In this document: piece after piece, positions 34,757 to 44,250 of the stretch | Layout of the letters: each line of letters begins with the position of its first letter | Position numbering within the stretch: the first letter of the stretch is position 1 | From: an uncultured Flavobacteriaceae bacterium | GTDB lineage: Bacteria; Bacteroidota; Bacteroidia; Flavobacteriales; Flavobacteriaceae | Direction of reading: 5' to 3' | Assembly (NCBI GenBank): GCA_943788165.1 | Contig: CALSPF010000002.1 | Coordinates: 747,890-811,889, forward strand | DNA: 64,000 nt | Program-made: the position numbers and the translations under genes | Notes under the pieces: generated by a model | Told to the model about the DNA's origin: nothing | Databases searched by the model: none | Seen by the model: the letters and a program-made list of their open reading frames with translations, nothing else

Positions 34757-37387
34757 ATGGCCATCCCTTCAAAATTCGACGCTTCTCAGGTAGAAGAAAA
34801 ATGGTATGCATATTGGATGGAGCAAAACTATTTTGCTTCCACGCCAGATACACGCGAATCGTATTCCATTGTCATTCCTCCGCCGAATGTGACGGGAATA
34901 CTTCATATGGGGCATATGTTGAACAATTCTTTGCAAGATATCCTTATTCGTCGTGCAAGAATGAAAGGATTGAATGCTTGTTGGGTTCCGGGTACAGACC
35001 ATGCGTCTATTGCAACCGAGGCCAAAGTAGTTGCACGCCTCAAAGAACAAGGGATCGATAAGAACGATCTTACACGTGAAGAATTTTTAAAGCATGCTTG
35101 GGACTGGACAGATGAGTTTGGTGGGGTGATTTTGCAGCAATTAAAAAAACTTGGCTGTTCTTGCGATTGGGACAGAACAAAATTCACTCTTGACCCCGAT
35201 ATGTACGAATCGGTCATTAAAGTATTTGTCGATTTATACAATAAAGGACTGATTTACCGTGGCTTTCGAATGGTTAATTGGGACCCAGAAGCACAAACAA
35301 CCTTGTCTGACGAGGAAGTTGTTTTTGTTGAGAAACCTGGCTTTTTATACCATATCGCCTATCAAGTAGAAGGAAGTGACGAGCAGGTAATCATCGCCAC
35401 CACTCGGCCAGAAACCCTTCTGGGAGATACAGCAGTATGTATCCATCCCGAAGACGAACGCTACCAGCACCTCAAAGGTAAACGGGTTATTGTTCCCATC
35501 GTAAATCGCTCTATTCCCATCATAGAAGATGAATACGTAGATGTGGAGTTTGGGACAGGTTGTTTAAAAGTAACCCCAGCACATGACATCAATGACAAGG
35601 CTTTGGGGGAAAAGCACAACTTGGAACTCATCGATATTTTCAATGCAGATGCCACTCTAAATAGCTTTGGTTTACACTATGAAGGAAAGGATCGCTTTGT
35701 CGTTCGAAAAGAAATAGCCAAAGAGCTCGAAGTTTTGAATGTTTTGATTAAAAAGGATCCTTATAACCATAACGTTGGAACTTCCGAAAGAACAAAAGCT
35801 GTAATTGAACCTCGCTTATCCGATCAATGGTTCTTGAAAATGGAAGACCTCGCCAAACCAGCCATCAATGCAGTATTGCATTCGGATGAAGTTAATCTAG
35901 TTCCCTCAAAATTCAATAATACCTACCGTCACTGGATGGAAAACATTCGTGATTGGAACATCTCCCGTCAATTGTGGTGGGGACAACAAATCCCAGCCTA
36001 TTTTTATGGCGACGGAAAAGAAGATTTTGTGGTTGCCGAAACTCCCGATGAAGCAATTGCACTGGCACAAGCTAAAACAGGTGATGCTAATTTAAGCCTG
36101 ACAGATTTACGTCAAGATTCGGATGTTTTGGACACCTGGTTTTCTTCTTGGTTATGGCCGATCTCTGTTTTTGACGGAATTCGAAACCCAGACAACGAAG
36201 AAATAAATTATTATTACCCCACCCAAGATTTGGTTACAGGGCCAGATATTTTATTTTTCTGGGTTGCCCGAATGATTATTTCTGGCTATGAATACAGAAA
36301 GGAGCAGCCCTTTACGAATGTCTATTTGACAGGACTTGTTCGCGATCCACAAGGGCGAAAAATGTCAAAGCAATTAGGAAATTCTCCAGATGCACTTAAA
36401 CTGATTGAAGATTATGGCGCTGATGCCGTTCGGGTTGGTCTCATGTTGAGTTCTGCAGCTGGAAACGATTTATTGTTTGATGAAAATTTATGTCAGCAAG
36501 GAAAAAACTTCTCCAATAAAATTTGGAACGCCTACCGTCTAATTGATGGCTGGGAGGTCGACGATAACTGTGCCGCAGATGCGCACAATGCAGAAGCTCT
36601 GGATTGGTACGAGCAAAAGTTTTATGCGACGCTTGCAAGCATTGAAGATCATTTTGAAAAATACAGAATCTCAGACGCACTAATGGCTGCCTACAAATTG
36701 TTGTGGGACGATTTCTGTTCGTGGTTGTTGGAAGCCATTAAGCCAGCCTATGGAGCGCCAATCGATGCCCCTTCTTTGATTCGCATCAAAGCTTTATTCG
36801 AATTAAACCTGAAGTTATTGCACCCCTTTATGCCTTTCTTAACAGAAGAGTTATGGCAACATATGGGAGAGCGTTCTTCAGAAGAAGCCCTCATTATTGC
36901 TGCATGGCCAACACCACAAGCAGTTGATCAATCTTGTTTGGATGCATTTGAATTAGCTACTAAAATTGTGAGTGGTGTGCGTAATTTTAGAAAAGAACGA
37001 AACATTTCTTACAAGGATAGCTTGAAGTTATATGTGGTTGCTGAAGCTTCACAGATTAACTACCATGCGCTTATTCAGAAAATGGCAGGGGTAGAAGAAA
37101 TCTTTTGGGTTAAGGAAACTCCCTCAGAATCTGGTGCCGCATTTAGAGTAGATACTTTTGAGTGTTTTATTCCTTTAGAAGGTGCTGTTGATACTGAAGT
37201 AGAAAAAGCAAAACTAGAAGAAGAATTAAAGTACGCCAATGGCTTTTTACAATCGGTACGTAAAAAACTAGAGAACGAACGCTTTGTCAGTAATGCTCCC
37301 GAAAAAGTACTGGAAATGGAACGTAAGAAGGAAGCCGATGCGCTCGAGAAAATAAGTGTTATTGAAAAAAGCTTGGCAGCCCTCTAA
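34757..37387 (+). CDS. valS: Valyl-tRNA synthetase
   Basis: 876 aa from ATG 34757 (MAIPSKFD). Class I aminoacyl-tRNA synthetase: PPPNVTGILHMGHML contains the HIGH-type motif, GRKMSKQLGNS the KMSKS-type motif. The editing domain lies between (TTRPETLLGDTAV), then the anticodon-binding domain, and a C-terminal coiled-coil arm (EVEKAKLEEELKYANGF). Start chosen by family alignment and promoter position. Confidence 0.96.
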   Translation: MAIPSKFDASQVEEKWYAYWMEQNYFASTPDTRESYSIVIPPPNVTGILHMGHMLNNSLQDILIRRARMKGLNACWVPGTDHASIATEAKVVARLKEQGIDKNDLTREEFLKHAWDWTDEFGGVILQQLKKLGCSCDWDRTKFTLDPDMYESVIKVFVDLYNKGLIYRGFRMVNWDPEAQTTLSDEEVVFVEKPGFLYHIAYQVEGSDEQVIIATTRPETLLGDTAVCIHPEDERYQHLKGKRVIVPIVNRSIPIIEDEYVDVEFGTGCLKVTPAHDINDKALGEKHNLELIDIFNADATLNSFGLHYEGKDRFVVRKEIAKELEVLNVLIKKDPYNHNVGTSERTKAVIEPRLSDQWFLKMEDLAKPAINAVLHSDEVNLVPSKFNNTYRHWMENIRDWNISRQLWWGQQIPAYFYGDGKEDFVVAETPDEAIALAQAKTGDANLSLTDLRQDSDVLDTWFSSWLWPISVFDGIRNPDNEEINYYYPTQDLVTGPDILFFWVARMIISGYEYRKEQPFTNVYLTGLVRDPQGRKMSKQLGNSPDALKLIEDYGADAVRVGLMLSSAAGNDLLFDENLCQQGKNFSNKIWNAYRLIDGWEVDDNCAADAHNAEALDWYEQKFYATLASIEDHFEKYRISDALMAAYKLLWDDFCSWLLEAIKPAYGAPIDAPSLIRIKALFELNLKLLHPFMPFLTEELWQHMGERSSEEALIIAAWPTPQAVDQSCLDAFELATKIVSGVRNFRKERNISYKDSLKLYVVAEASQINYHALIQKMAGVEEIFWVKETPSESGAAFRVDTFECFIPLEGAVDTEVEKAKLEEELKYANGFLQSVRKKLENERFVSNAPEKVLEMERKKEADALEKISVIEKSLAAL

Positions 37388-37393
37388 ATAAAT

Positions 37394-38044
37394 CTATTTT
37401 TCAGCAATGACGGTTTCGCCACCGCGAACAACTTGATCCAATACAAGATTTACATCTGTGCCAACGGGTAAGAATAAGTCGACACGAGAACCAAATTTAA
37501 TGAATCCGGCGTCTTCTCCTTGCACAGCAGTATCACCAACTTTCGCATAGTTAACAATACGTCGTGCCACTGCGCCAGCAATTTGACGGTAAAGGATTTC
37601 ACCAAATTGTTCGTTTTCTACAACAATGGTGGTGCGCTCATTCAATTCAGAAGACTTTGGATGCCATGCAACCAAATACTTCCCAGGGTGGTATTTGCTG
37701 AAATTCACTTTCCCACTCATGGGGTAACGGGTAACATGCACATTTATGGGCGACATAAAAATGGAGACTTGTAAGCGCTGGTCTTTGAAGTATTCTTTTT
37801 CGAAGACTTCTTCAATGATGACCACCTTTCCATCTACGGGAGCCAAGAGGTGATTGTCGTTTATGACAGTATTCCGGGTGGGGTTTCTGAAAAATTGTAA
37901 CACTAATATTAGGGCAATTAAGATGCCAATCTCCACGACTACTTTAGCGATTTTATGACCGATAAAATATTCAGCACTCAAGACAATAGCTGTGCAAATT
38001 ATAAATGTTGTAATGATGATGAAATAGCCTTCTTTATGAAACAT
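37394..38044 (-). CDS. psd: Phosphatidylserine decarboxylase family protein
   Basis: 216 aa, the short form of the family. Two N-terminal membrane helices, then the catalytic domain with SPINVHVTRYP, HPKSSELNERT and the self-cleavage site in IKFGSRVDLF, where cleavage before Ser creates the pyruvoyl group. It makes phosphatidylethanolamine. It is followed after one base by cdsA, which makes the CDP-diacylglycerol feeding the pathway. Confidence 0.92.
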   Translation of the reverse strand: MFHKEGYFIIITTFIICTAIVLSAEYFIGHKIAKVVVEIGILIALILVLQFFRNPTRNTVINDNHLLAPVDGKVVIIEEVFEKEYFKDQRLQVSIFMSPINVHVTRYPMSGKVNFSKYHPGKYLVAWHPKSSELNERTTIVVENEQFGEILYRQIAGAVARRIVNYAKVGDTAVQGEDAGFIKFGSRVDLFLPVGTDVNLVLDQVVRGGETVIAEK

Positions 38045-38045
38045 A

Positions 38046-38834
38046 TTAGACGAGTTTTAGTAATAAATAATAAAATGGAGCAGTATAAATAACACTATCC
38101 ATGCGGTCATAAAAACCTCCATGACCAGGGAGTAAGCTACCGCTGTCTTTGACATTTGCTCTTCGTTTAAAATAGGATTGAATAAAATCTCCTAGCGTAG
38201 CAAATAAGGGAATGAGTAAGCCAATGACCCACCAAAGAGTGCCAAATAATTGAAATGAATTTTCGACAAAGTAAAGTAGACCAATAGTGGCAATTGTTCC
38301 TCCCCAATAGCCTTCCCATGATTTTTTAGGGGAAATAGCCTGGAAGAGTTTTGTTTTTCCAAACTGTGAACCTGTCAAATAGGCAAACGTATTATTGACC
38401 CAAATAGAAAGATAGAATATTAATAAGTAATAGGGTGCTCCAGGAGAAGAAAGACCCATTAACAATGGAATAAACAAACTAGAGCTAATGAGATACAAGA
38501 GAGTGAAACTGCTTTTCAGTACAAAGGTGTAGCTTGGTTTTTTCTGACTTAGGCATAAATAGGTAAGATAACAATTCTGTGCAACAACCAATCCAGCCAA
38601 AAATCCAATTAGTCCATTAGAGAGCAAGTCCAAATAGGCCAGTATAAAAAGGCCAATTAAAAGAATGGGGCCTAGGACAGAACTAAAATTGATAAGACGT
38701 TGAAATTCCCATAAAGATAAAACCGAAAAAACGCCAATGACTAAATAAAACGAAAGCGGTGAGAAAAACATTGCCGATGTCAGTATTGCGACATAAAGTC
38801 CCCCAGATACGGCACGTGTGGTGATTTCGTTCAT
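38046..38834 (-). CDS. cdsA: Phosphatidate cytidylyltransferase
   Basis: 262 aa membrane enzyme producing CDP-diacylglycerol. About seven helices; the C-terminal signature is present: SPKKSWEGYWGG, then GDFIQSYFKRRANVKDSGSLLPGHGGFYDRMDS. It overlaps the LUD gene by one base and precedes psd, so the phospholipid genes form one unit with ftsH upstream. Confidence 0.94.
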   Translation of the reverse strand: MNEITTRAVSGGLYVAILTSAMFFSPLSFYLVIGVFSVLSLWEFQRLINFSSVLGPILLIGLFILAYLDLLSNGLIGFLAGLVVAQNCYLTYLCLSQKKPSYTFVLKSSFTLLYLISSSLFIPLLMGLSSPGAPYYLLIFYLSIWVNNTFAYLTGSQFGKTKLFQAISPKKSWEGYWGGTIATIGLLYFVENSFQLFGTLWWVIGLLIPLFATLGDFIQSYFKRRANVKDSGSLLPGHGGFYDRMDSVIYTAPFYYLLLKLV

Positions 38835-39412
38835 TAGTTTACTTCCTGAACTAGCAAATATAAATGTTTTGCATTTCCCCCATAGGAAAGAAAATCGTTT
38901 TCTTTAGTTGGGTCAAACGCATTCAAAGTGGTAATATTGGAGGGAAGGTTGTGTTTGTACTTTTTATTGATGGCCGTCATCGCCTCGCTCACGTCGCTCT
39001 TAAAGTCATTGGCTTTAGCAATGATGATTAGGTTTTCGGGTAGTTCACTTAATTTTTTTTCCTGGATTTGTCGATTGCATATCAAGACAGCTCCTTTATT
39101 AGCAATCAAGTATTCGCAATGCAACACAAGAGCCTTCGCAATTTTGTTTGAAGGTATGAGCTTGAAAAACGAAGATAAAATGGGGCTGTTGCTTTCAACT
39201 TCATCGACTAACCATCCATTCTCTTCAATGATCTGATTAAAATAAAAAGAGGTTGCAGAGGCGTCTTCACAATAAATGAATTTGCCCCCTCTCTCAATGA
39301 ATTTTTTAGCGAACAAAACTTCTTTTGGATCGCTGTCCTTTGGTAGATATTGACTTTTTTCCGTTGATTGTTTTGGTTTTTTTTGGCCAAAAAATTGATC
39401 GAAAAACTTCAC
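38834..39412 (-). CDS. LUD-domain protein
   Basis: 192 aa. Similar to the LUD (LutB/LutC) domain linked to lactate utilisation in other bacteria: an acidic N-terminal region followed by the alternating alpha/beta core (KALVLHCEYLIANKGAVLICNRQI, LIIIAKANDFKSD). The fixed position between ftsH and cdsA in flavobacteria argues against a specific lactate role. Function unknown. Five bases separate it from ftsH. Confidence 0.75.
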   Translation of the reverse strand: MKFFDQFFGQKKPKQSTEKSQYLPKDSDPKEVLFAKKFIERGGKFIYCEDASATSFYFNQIIEENGWLVDEVESNSPILSSFFKLIPSNKIAKALVLHCEYLIANKGAVLICNRQIQEKKLSELPENLIIIAKANDFKSDVSEAMTAINKKYKHNLPSNITTLNAFDPTKENDFLSYGGNAKHLYLLVQEVN

Positions 39413-39417
39413 TTTAC

Positions 39418-41385
39418 CTATGCTTTTTTAGTTGCCGTTTCTTCTCCTGTATTTTCTACAGGAGGGCTGTCTTTTTTTATTTTACCATAAGGACGTTCCC
39501 CAAGAATTTTAACTAGGTCGTCTTTAAAGATCACTTCTTTTTCTAATAAACGATTGGCTAATGCGGTCAGTTTATCTTGATTGTCTTCCACCAGTTTACA
39601 AGCACGTTTGTACTGTAGTTCAATGATTTTAGAGATCTCTTTATCGATTACTTGGGCGGTTTCTTCTGAATAGGGTTTAGAAAAGTTGTAGTCGTTTTGA
39701 CCACTAGAATCGTAATAAGTTACGTTTCCAATCTCTTCATTTAATCCGTAGACAGTAACCATGGCCTTGGCCTGACGGGTTACTTTTTCAAGGTCGCTTA
39801 AAGCACCGGTAGATATTTTATCTAAAATTACTTTTTCTGCAGCACGTCCTCCAAGGGTAGCGCACATTTCATCTAGCATTTGCTCGGCACGAACAATCAT
39901 GCGTTCTTCGGGTAAATACCAAGCTGCACCTAAAGATTGACCACGTGGTACAATGGTCACTTTGACCAATGGTGCGGCAAATTCGAGTAACCAACTCACC
40001 ATGGCATGTCCAGCTTCGTGAAATGCAATGGTTTTCTTTTCCTCTTGGGTGATGATTTTATTTTTCTTTTCAAGCCCTCCAATGATACGGTCTACTGCAT
40101 CAAGGAAATCTTGTTTTCCTACAGACTTTTTGTTTTTACGTGCAGCGATTAGTGCCGCTTCATTACACACATTGGCAATGTCTGCACCAGAGAAACCTGG
40201 GGTTTGTTTTGACAAAAAATCTATGTCTAAAGTCTTGGTGGTCTTCAAAGGTTTTAAATGTACTTTAAAGATTTCTTTTCGCTCTCTTACATCGGGTAAG
40301 TCGACATAAATTTGACGATCGAATCGACCAGCACGCATCAAGGCTTTGTCCAATACATCGGCACGGTTGGTTGCGGCAAGAACGATTACATTGGTATTTG
40401 TCCCAAAACCATCCATTTCAGTTAACAACTGATTGAGGGTATTTTCACGCTCATCATTTGATCCCGTCATATTGCTTTTTCCACGAGCACGTCCAATGGC
40501 ATCAATTTCGTCAATAAATATAATGGCGGGTGATTTGTCTTTTGCTTGTTTAAAGAGGTCACGCACACGAGATGCACCTACACCAACAAACATCTCTACG
40601 AAATCTGAACCAGACAACGAAAAGAAAGGTACATTGGCTTCTCCTGCGACTGCTTTTGCCAACAAGGTTTTTCCTGTACCTGGCTGTCCAACAAGTAGTG
40701 CTCCTTTGGGAATTTTCCCTCCAAGAATCGTGTACTTTTGCGGGTGTTTTAAAAAGTCGACAATTTCTTGTACTTCCTCTTTTGCTCCTTCTAATCCAGC
40801 AACGTCTTTGAAGGATACGGTTATGTCGGTTTTTTCATCAAAAAGCTTGGCCTTTGATTTTCCAATATTAAATATTTGACCTCCAGCACCGCCACCGCCA
40901 TTTCCTGACATACGACGCATGATGAAAATCCAAACCAAGACGATCACAATGATGGGGAGAAAGCTCAAAATAACATCGAAGAACTTATTTTCGATGGTTA
41001 CAAATTCATAGCTGAATTCAACTTTATTCGCTTTGGCGCGTTCCAATTTCTCTTGGAATAATTTTAAATCGCCAAATTCAAAGGCATAGTGTGGCCCTTG
41101 AACGTTGGTTTGTCCTAAAAAGTTTTCTTCCTTTAGGGCCTGGTGTTCAGATTTGTCTAAGGCTTCGCGTTTCAAGAAAATACGCGCAATTTTTTCGTTT
41201 TGAATCACCACTTTTTCAATGTCTTCATTGTTGAGGTAGCGCTCAAATTCTGAGGTATTTGTTTTTCCAGTTGATTGCATGCCACTGTCGCCAAAAAAGC
41301 TAATGCTTAAAAGTAATACGATAACCATTCCATAAAGCCAGTATGGATTAATGCGAGGTTTGTTTTGTTTTTTCTTTTCTGTCAT
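39418..41385 (-). CDS. ftsH: ATP-dependent zinc metalloprotease FtsH
   Basis: 655 aa inner-membrane AAA+ protease. Two membrane helices (residues 15-31 and 137-157) flank a periplasmic domain; Walker A GQPGTGKT at 233-240, Walker [12 protein letters not shown], second region of homology [20 protein letters not shown], and the zinc site HEAGH at 456-460. It degrades misassembled membrane proteins. It lies three bases after rsfS. Confidence 0.97.
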   Translation of the reverse strand: MTEKKKQNKPRINPYWLYGMVIVLLLSISFFGDSGMQSTGKTNTSEFERYLNNEDIEKVVIQNEKIARIFLKREALDKSEHQALKEENFLGQTNVQGPHYAFEFGDLKLFQEKLERAKANKVEFSYEFVTIENKFFDVILSFLPIIVIVLVWIFIMRRMSGNGGGGAGGQIFNIGKSKAKLFDEKTDITVSFKDVAGLEGAKEEVQEIVDFLKHPQKYTILGGKIPKGALLVGQPGTGKTLLAKAVAGEANVPFFSLSGSDFVEMFVGVGASRVRDLFKQAKDKSPAIIFIDEIDAIGRARGKSNMTGSNDERENTLNQLLTEMDGFGTNTNVIVLAATNRADVLDKALMRAGRFDRQIYVDLPDVRERKEIFKVHLKPLKTTKTLDIDFLSKQTPGFSGADIANVCNEAALIAARKNKKSVGKQDFLDAVDRIIGGLEKKNKIITQEEKKTIAFHEAGHAMVSWLLEFAAPLVKVTIVPRGQSLGAAWYLPEERMIVRAEQMLDEMCATLGGRAAEKVILDKISTGALSDLEKVTRQAKAMVTVYGLNEEIGNVTYYDSSGQNDYNFSKPYSEETAQVIDKEISKIIELQYKRACKLVEDNQDKLTALANRLLEKEVIFKDDLVKILGERPYGKIKKDSPPVENTGEETATKKA

Positions 41386-41388
41386 TTT

Positions 41389-41760
41389 TTAATAGTTAGA
41401 AGCAACAAGGGTGGTTTCAGCATCCCCCCATAATTCTTCGATGTTATAAAACTCGCGTATTGGTTTTTGAAAAACATGAACAACAACATTTATGTAATCC
41501 ATCAACACCCATTCAGCATTATCTAATCCTTCAGTATGAAAGGGTTTTTCTTTTAAGGCTTTACTTACAACCTTTTGTATCGATTGAGTAAGAGCAGATA
41601 CGTGTGTGTTTGACGTCCCAGAGCATAGCACAAAGTAGTCACAAACAGTATTGTCAAGCGGTCGTAAATCCAATAATTTGATATCTAATCCTTTTACTTC
41701 CTCAATGCCCAAAATAATTTGTGCGATTAGGTTGTCTGCGGCATTTGAAGGTTTTGTCAT
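41389..41760 (-). CDS. rsfS: Ribosomal silencing factor
   Basis: 123 aa from ATG 41760. RsfS binds uL14 on the large subunit and prevents subunit joining in starvation. Family segments: DIKLLDLRPLDNTVCDYFVLCSG (first part), ALTQSIQ, EGLDNAEWVLMDYINVVVHVF. The ORF-track start at 41874 is a long 5' extension running through the promoter and into birA. Divergent from birA. Confidence 0.94.
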   Translation of the reverse strand: MTKPSNAADNLIAQIILGIEEVKGLDIKLLDLRPLDNTVCDYFVLCSGTSNTHVSALTQSIQKVVSKALKEKPFHTEGLDNAEWVLMDYINVVVHVFQKPIREFYNIEELWGDAETTLVASNY

Positions 41761-41778
41761 TAATCTAGTTTGTTTATG

Positions 41779-41786
41779 CAAATTTA
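41779..41786 (-). promoter_or_regulatory. -7 box of the rsfS-ftsH operon
   Basis: TAAATTTG on the minus strand, 18 bases before the rsfS ATG, in the 55-bp gap to divergent birA. No convincing -33 element is seen. Confidence 0.5.
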
Positions 41787-41815
41787 TTACTTTATTGGCG
41801 ACAATACAGCAACTT

Positions 41816-42547
41816 ATGTCATATTTCCAAATAAACAAAATTGATGCCATTGGTTCTACCAATGTTGCGCTCAAAGATAGCTACCAGCAAGGGGTGCTAA
41901 AGCATGGTCATGTTTTGTGGGCGCGCAATCAAACCCAAGGGAAGGGACAACGTTCAGCAAAATGGCTGTCTGAACCGAACAAAAACCTGACCTTTTCACT
42001 CTTTTTTCGTCACAATGAACTGTCCGTGGATTCTCCATTTCAACTCAATTGCTTGATCGCTTTGGCACTAAGAAATACGCTAAATTATTTTACAATCCCT
42101 GCTGTCACCATTAAATGGCCAAACGACATTTTGTCAGAGAATAAGAAATTATGCGGTGTTTTGATCGAGAACCTCTATCGAGGTACTCAACTAAAAGCCT
42201 CGATTGTCGGGATTGGACTAAATGTGAACCAAGAAAATTTTCAAGGTTTAGTCCGCGCAAGCTCCATGCGGTTGTGTTCAGGAGTTCAGTTTGATATAAA
42301 AGAGGTCTTCGATCATTTATTGGCTGAAATTGAGAATAACATAAAGCAAGCTGACACTTATTCTAGTTTACTTGAAAAATATAATGAGGCACTTTTTGGC
42401 CGTAATGAATTACGTCTCTTCCGAAAAAGCAATCAAGACTTCAGTGCAACAATTATTGGGGTAAACCAAGATGGTTATATGGAATTGGAAGACACAAAAG
42501 GGATGTCATCTCTCCATCGTTTAAAAGAAATAGAATGGGTGTATTAA
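41816..42547 (+). CDS. birA: Biotin--[acetyl-CoA carboxylase] ligase
   Basis: 243 aa from ATG 41816. It attaches biotin to carboxyl carrier proteins. Catalytic-domain motifs: IDAIGSTN, GKGQRSAKW (the biotinyl-AMP loop, GRGRRG in E. coli), and IKWPNDI with the catalytic Lys/Asp. There is no N-terminal DNA-binding domain, so it is a ligase only, not a repressor. The ORF-track start at 41651 lies within rsfS. The 3' end overlaps the pyrE stop. Confidence 0.93.
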   Translation: MSYFQINKIDAIGSTNVALKDSYQQGVLKHGHVLWARNQTQGKGQRSAKWLSEPNKNLTFSLFFRHNELSVDSPFQLNCLIALALRNTLNYFTIPAVTIKWPNDILSENKKLCGVLIENLYRGTQLKASIVGIGLNVNQENFQGLVRASSMRLCSGVQFDIKEVFDHLLAEIENNIKQADTYSSLLEKYNEALFGRNELRLFRKSNQDFSATIIGVNQDGYMELEDTKGMSSLHRLKEIEWVY

Positions 42548-43185
42548 GGTGTCCAGTTGGCGGGATCTTTACGCCATCCCGACAAGGTAGATAACTGTTG
42601 CTCAGTAATAGCATTTTCTGCCTTTGCGTGCAATAACAAATGATCATAATCGCTGAGCGTGTGAAGAATAACCTCATTTAATTTAAAATTCTCTTCCGCT
42701 ACCGCAAAACCATAGGAAAACAAGGCCAACATTCCCAAAACAACCAAGCCATCTTCTTTGAGGGCTTTAACTGCATTTAAACTGCTCTTTCCGGTACTGA
42801 TTAAGTCTTCAATAACAACAACGGGCTTCCCTGCTGGGGCATGTCCTTCCAATTGATTCTTGCGACCGTGTTTTTTTGGTTCAGGTCGAACATACACAAA
42901 AGGGACATCGAGTTTTTGTGCGACCAACATCCCAATACCAATGGCACCGGTTGCAACTCCTGCAATGGTCACTTCTTTGCCGTATAACTTTTCTAATTGT
43001 TCTGCTAAATTAGTTGCTAAAAATTCCCGAACTTCCGGGTATGAGAGCGCCAAGCGGTTATCGCAATAAATTGGAGATTTCCAGCCACTCGCCCAAATAA
43101 AGGGATTTTCTGGATTCAATTTTATTGCATTAATTTGTAAAAGAAATTGTGCCGTTGAAGCTGCAGTTTGTTTACTATAAATCAT
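42544..43185 (-). CDS. pyrE: Orotate phosphoribosyltransferase
   Basis: 213 aa from ATG 43185. It joins orotate to PRPP in UMP synthesis. The PRPP-binding motif is VVVIEDLISTGKSS; ASGWKSPIYCDNR and GVATGAIGIGMLVA are family segments. The ORF track uses a TTG two codons earlier. Its ATG is only six bases from the divergent NUDIX start. Confidence 0.95.
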   Translation of the reverse strand: MIYSKQTAASTAQFLLQINAIKLNPENPFIWASGWKSPIYCDNRLALSYPEVREFLATNLAEQLEKLYGKEVTIAGVATGAIGIGMLVAQKLDVPFVYVRPEPKKHGRKNQLEGHAPAGKPVVVIEDLISTGKSSLNAVKALKEDGLVVLGMLALFSYGFAVAEENFKLNEVILHTLSDYDHLLLHAKAENAITEQQLSTLSGWRKDPANWTP

Positions 43186-43191
43186 ATACAA

Positions 43192-43794
43192 ATGTATAAA
43201 GTATTTTTCAATCAGAAACCAATTATATTAACTACATCTTTTGTGGCGCAAACAGAACAGACGCCAGTCTTTTTTGTAAAATTCACCTCAAAGAAGAACA
43301 TTATTGCAGCGTTAAAATCAAAAAAAGTAAGCACTTTATACCTCTATCATCCCAAAGAAGAAAGGTTAAAAGAGTTGTTTTTTGGATTGTTTAAAATAAT
43401 TGAAGCGGCTGGAGGAATTGCACAGCATAGTGCTTCAAAAAAGTATTTATTCATTTTCCGCAATGACAAATGGGACTTACCAAAAGGGCGTATCGAAAAA
43501 GAAGAAGCCGTACTTGATGCGGCCATTAGAGAGTTGGAAGAAGAAACGGGAGTAGGAGGTCTTGAGATCATAAAACCCTTGCCCACAACCTATCATGTTT
43601 TTAATCGGAATGGAAAGTACCGTTTAAAGAAGACCTATTGGTATGCGATGGAAACCAATTATTCAGGCGAATTGATACCGCAGGAAGAAGAAGGGATTCA
43701 GAAAGCAGAATGGAAAACAAAAGAAGATGTACCACACTTGTTTGAAAACGCTTATGCGAATATTAAGTTGTTGTGGGAAAAAGCGGATTTATAA
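43192..43794 (+). CDS. NUDIX hydrolase
   Basis: 200 aa from ATG 43192. The NUDIX box GRIEKEEAVLDAAIRELEEETGVG fits GX5EX7REUXEEXGU with catalytic Glu residues (first 17 residues quoted elsewhere as GRIEKEEA...REL). LPKGR precedes it. An N-terminal domain of about 85 residues precedes the fold. Substrate unknown (nucleoside diphosphate derivative). The 3' end overlaps coaD by six bases, tail to tail. Confidence 0.88.
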   Translation: MYKVFFNQKPIILTTSFVAQTEQTPVFFVKFTSKKNIIAALKSKKVSTLYLYHPKEERLKELFFGLFKIIEAAGGIAQHSASKKYLFIFRNDKWDLPKGRIEKEEAVLDAAIRELEEETGVGGLEIIKPLPTTYHVFNRNGKYRLKKTYWYAMETNYSGELIPQEEEGIQKAEWKTKEDVPHLFENAYANIKLLWEKADL

Positions 43795-44241
43795 ATGTAG
43801 AGCCTTGGGGACCATGGAACTGTAATCGCCATCAAATTGAATTACTTCCCGCACTATACTACTACTGATAAAGGAGGTTTCTGAGGAAGTCAACAAAAAC
43901 ACTGTTTCAATGTCAGACAAGCGCCTGTTTACCTGGGTGATGGTTTTTTCAAATTCAAAATCGGCAGGATTACGCAAACCCCTTACAATAAATTTCGCAT
44001 CGATAGATTGGCAGTAATCAACCGTTAAACCGGAATAGGTGTCTACTTTTATTTTGGGCTTATCGGCAAAAGTAGCCTCGATAAAGACCTTCCGTTGCTC
44101 AAGCGAAAACATGTGTTTTTTTGTGGAATTTACGCCAATGGCAATGATCAACTCGTCAAACAAAGGCAAGGAACGTTTGATGATATCGACATGGCCCATG
44201 GTGATGGGATCAAAGGAACCGGGAAAAATTGCGCGTCTCAT
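43789..44241 (-). CDS. coaD: Phosphopantetheine adenylyltransferase
   Basis: 150 aa, usual length. It makes dephospho-CoA from 4'-phosphopantetheine and ATP. PGSFDPITMGHVDII contains the nucleotidyl-transferase TxGH-type motif; RGLRNPADFEFE and SSSIVREV complete the signature. Nine bases after ddl on the same strand. Confidence 0.96.
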   Translation of the reverse strand: MRRAIFPGSFDPITMGHVDIIKRSLPLFDELIIAIGVNSTKKHMFSLEQRKVFIEATFADKPKIKVDTYSGLTVDYCQSIDAKFIVRGLRNPADFEFEKTITQVNRRLSDIETVFLLTSSETSFISSSIVREVIQFDGDYSSMVPKALHL

Positions 44242-44250
44242 GGAATAAAA

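Noticed and set aside
40028-40879. Long plus-strand ORFs opposite ftsH
   Set aside because: Shadow frames of a strongly conserved gene.
41761-41874. N-terminal extension of rsfS, and similarly of birA (41651-41815)
   Set aside because: The two extensions overlap each other across the divergent promoter region and are not family-like.
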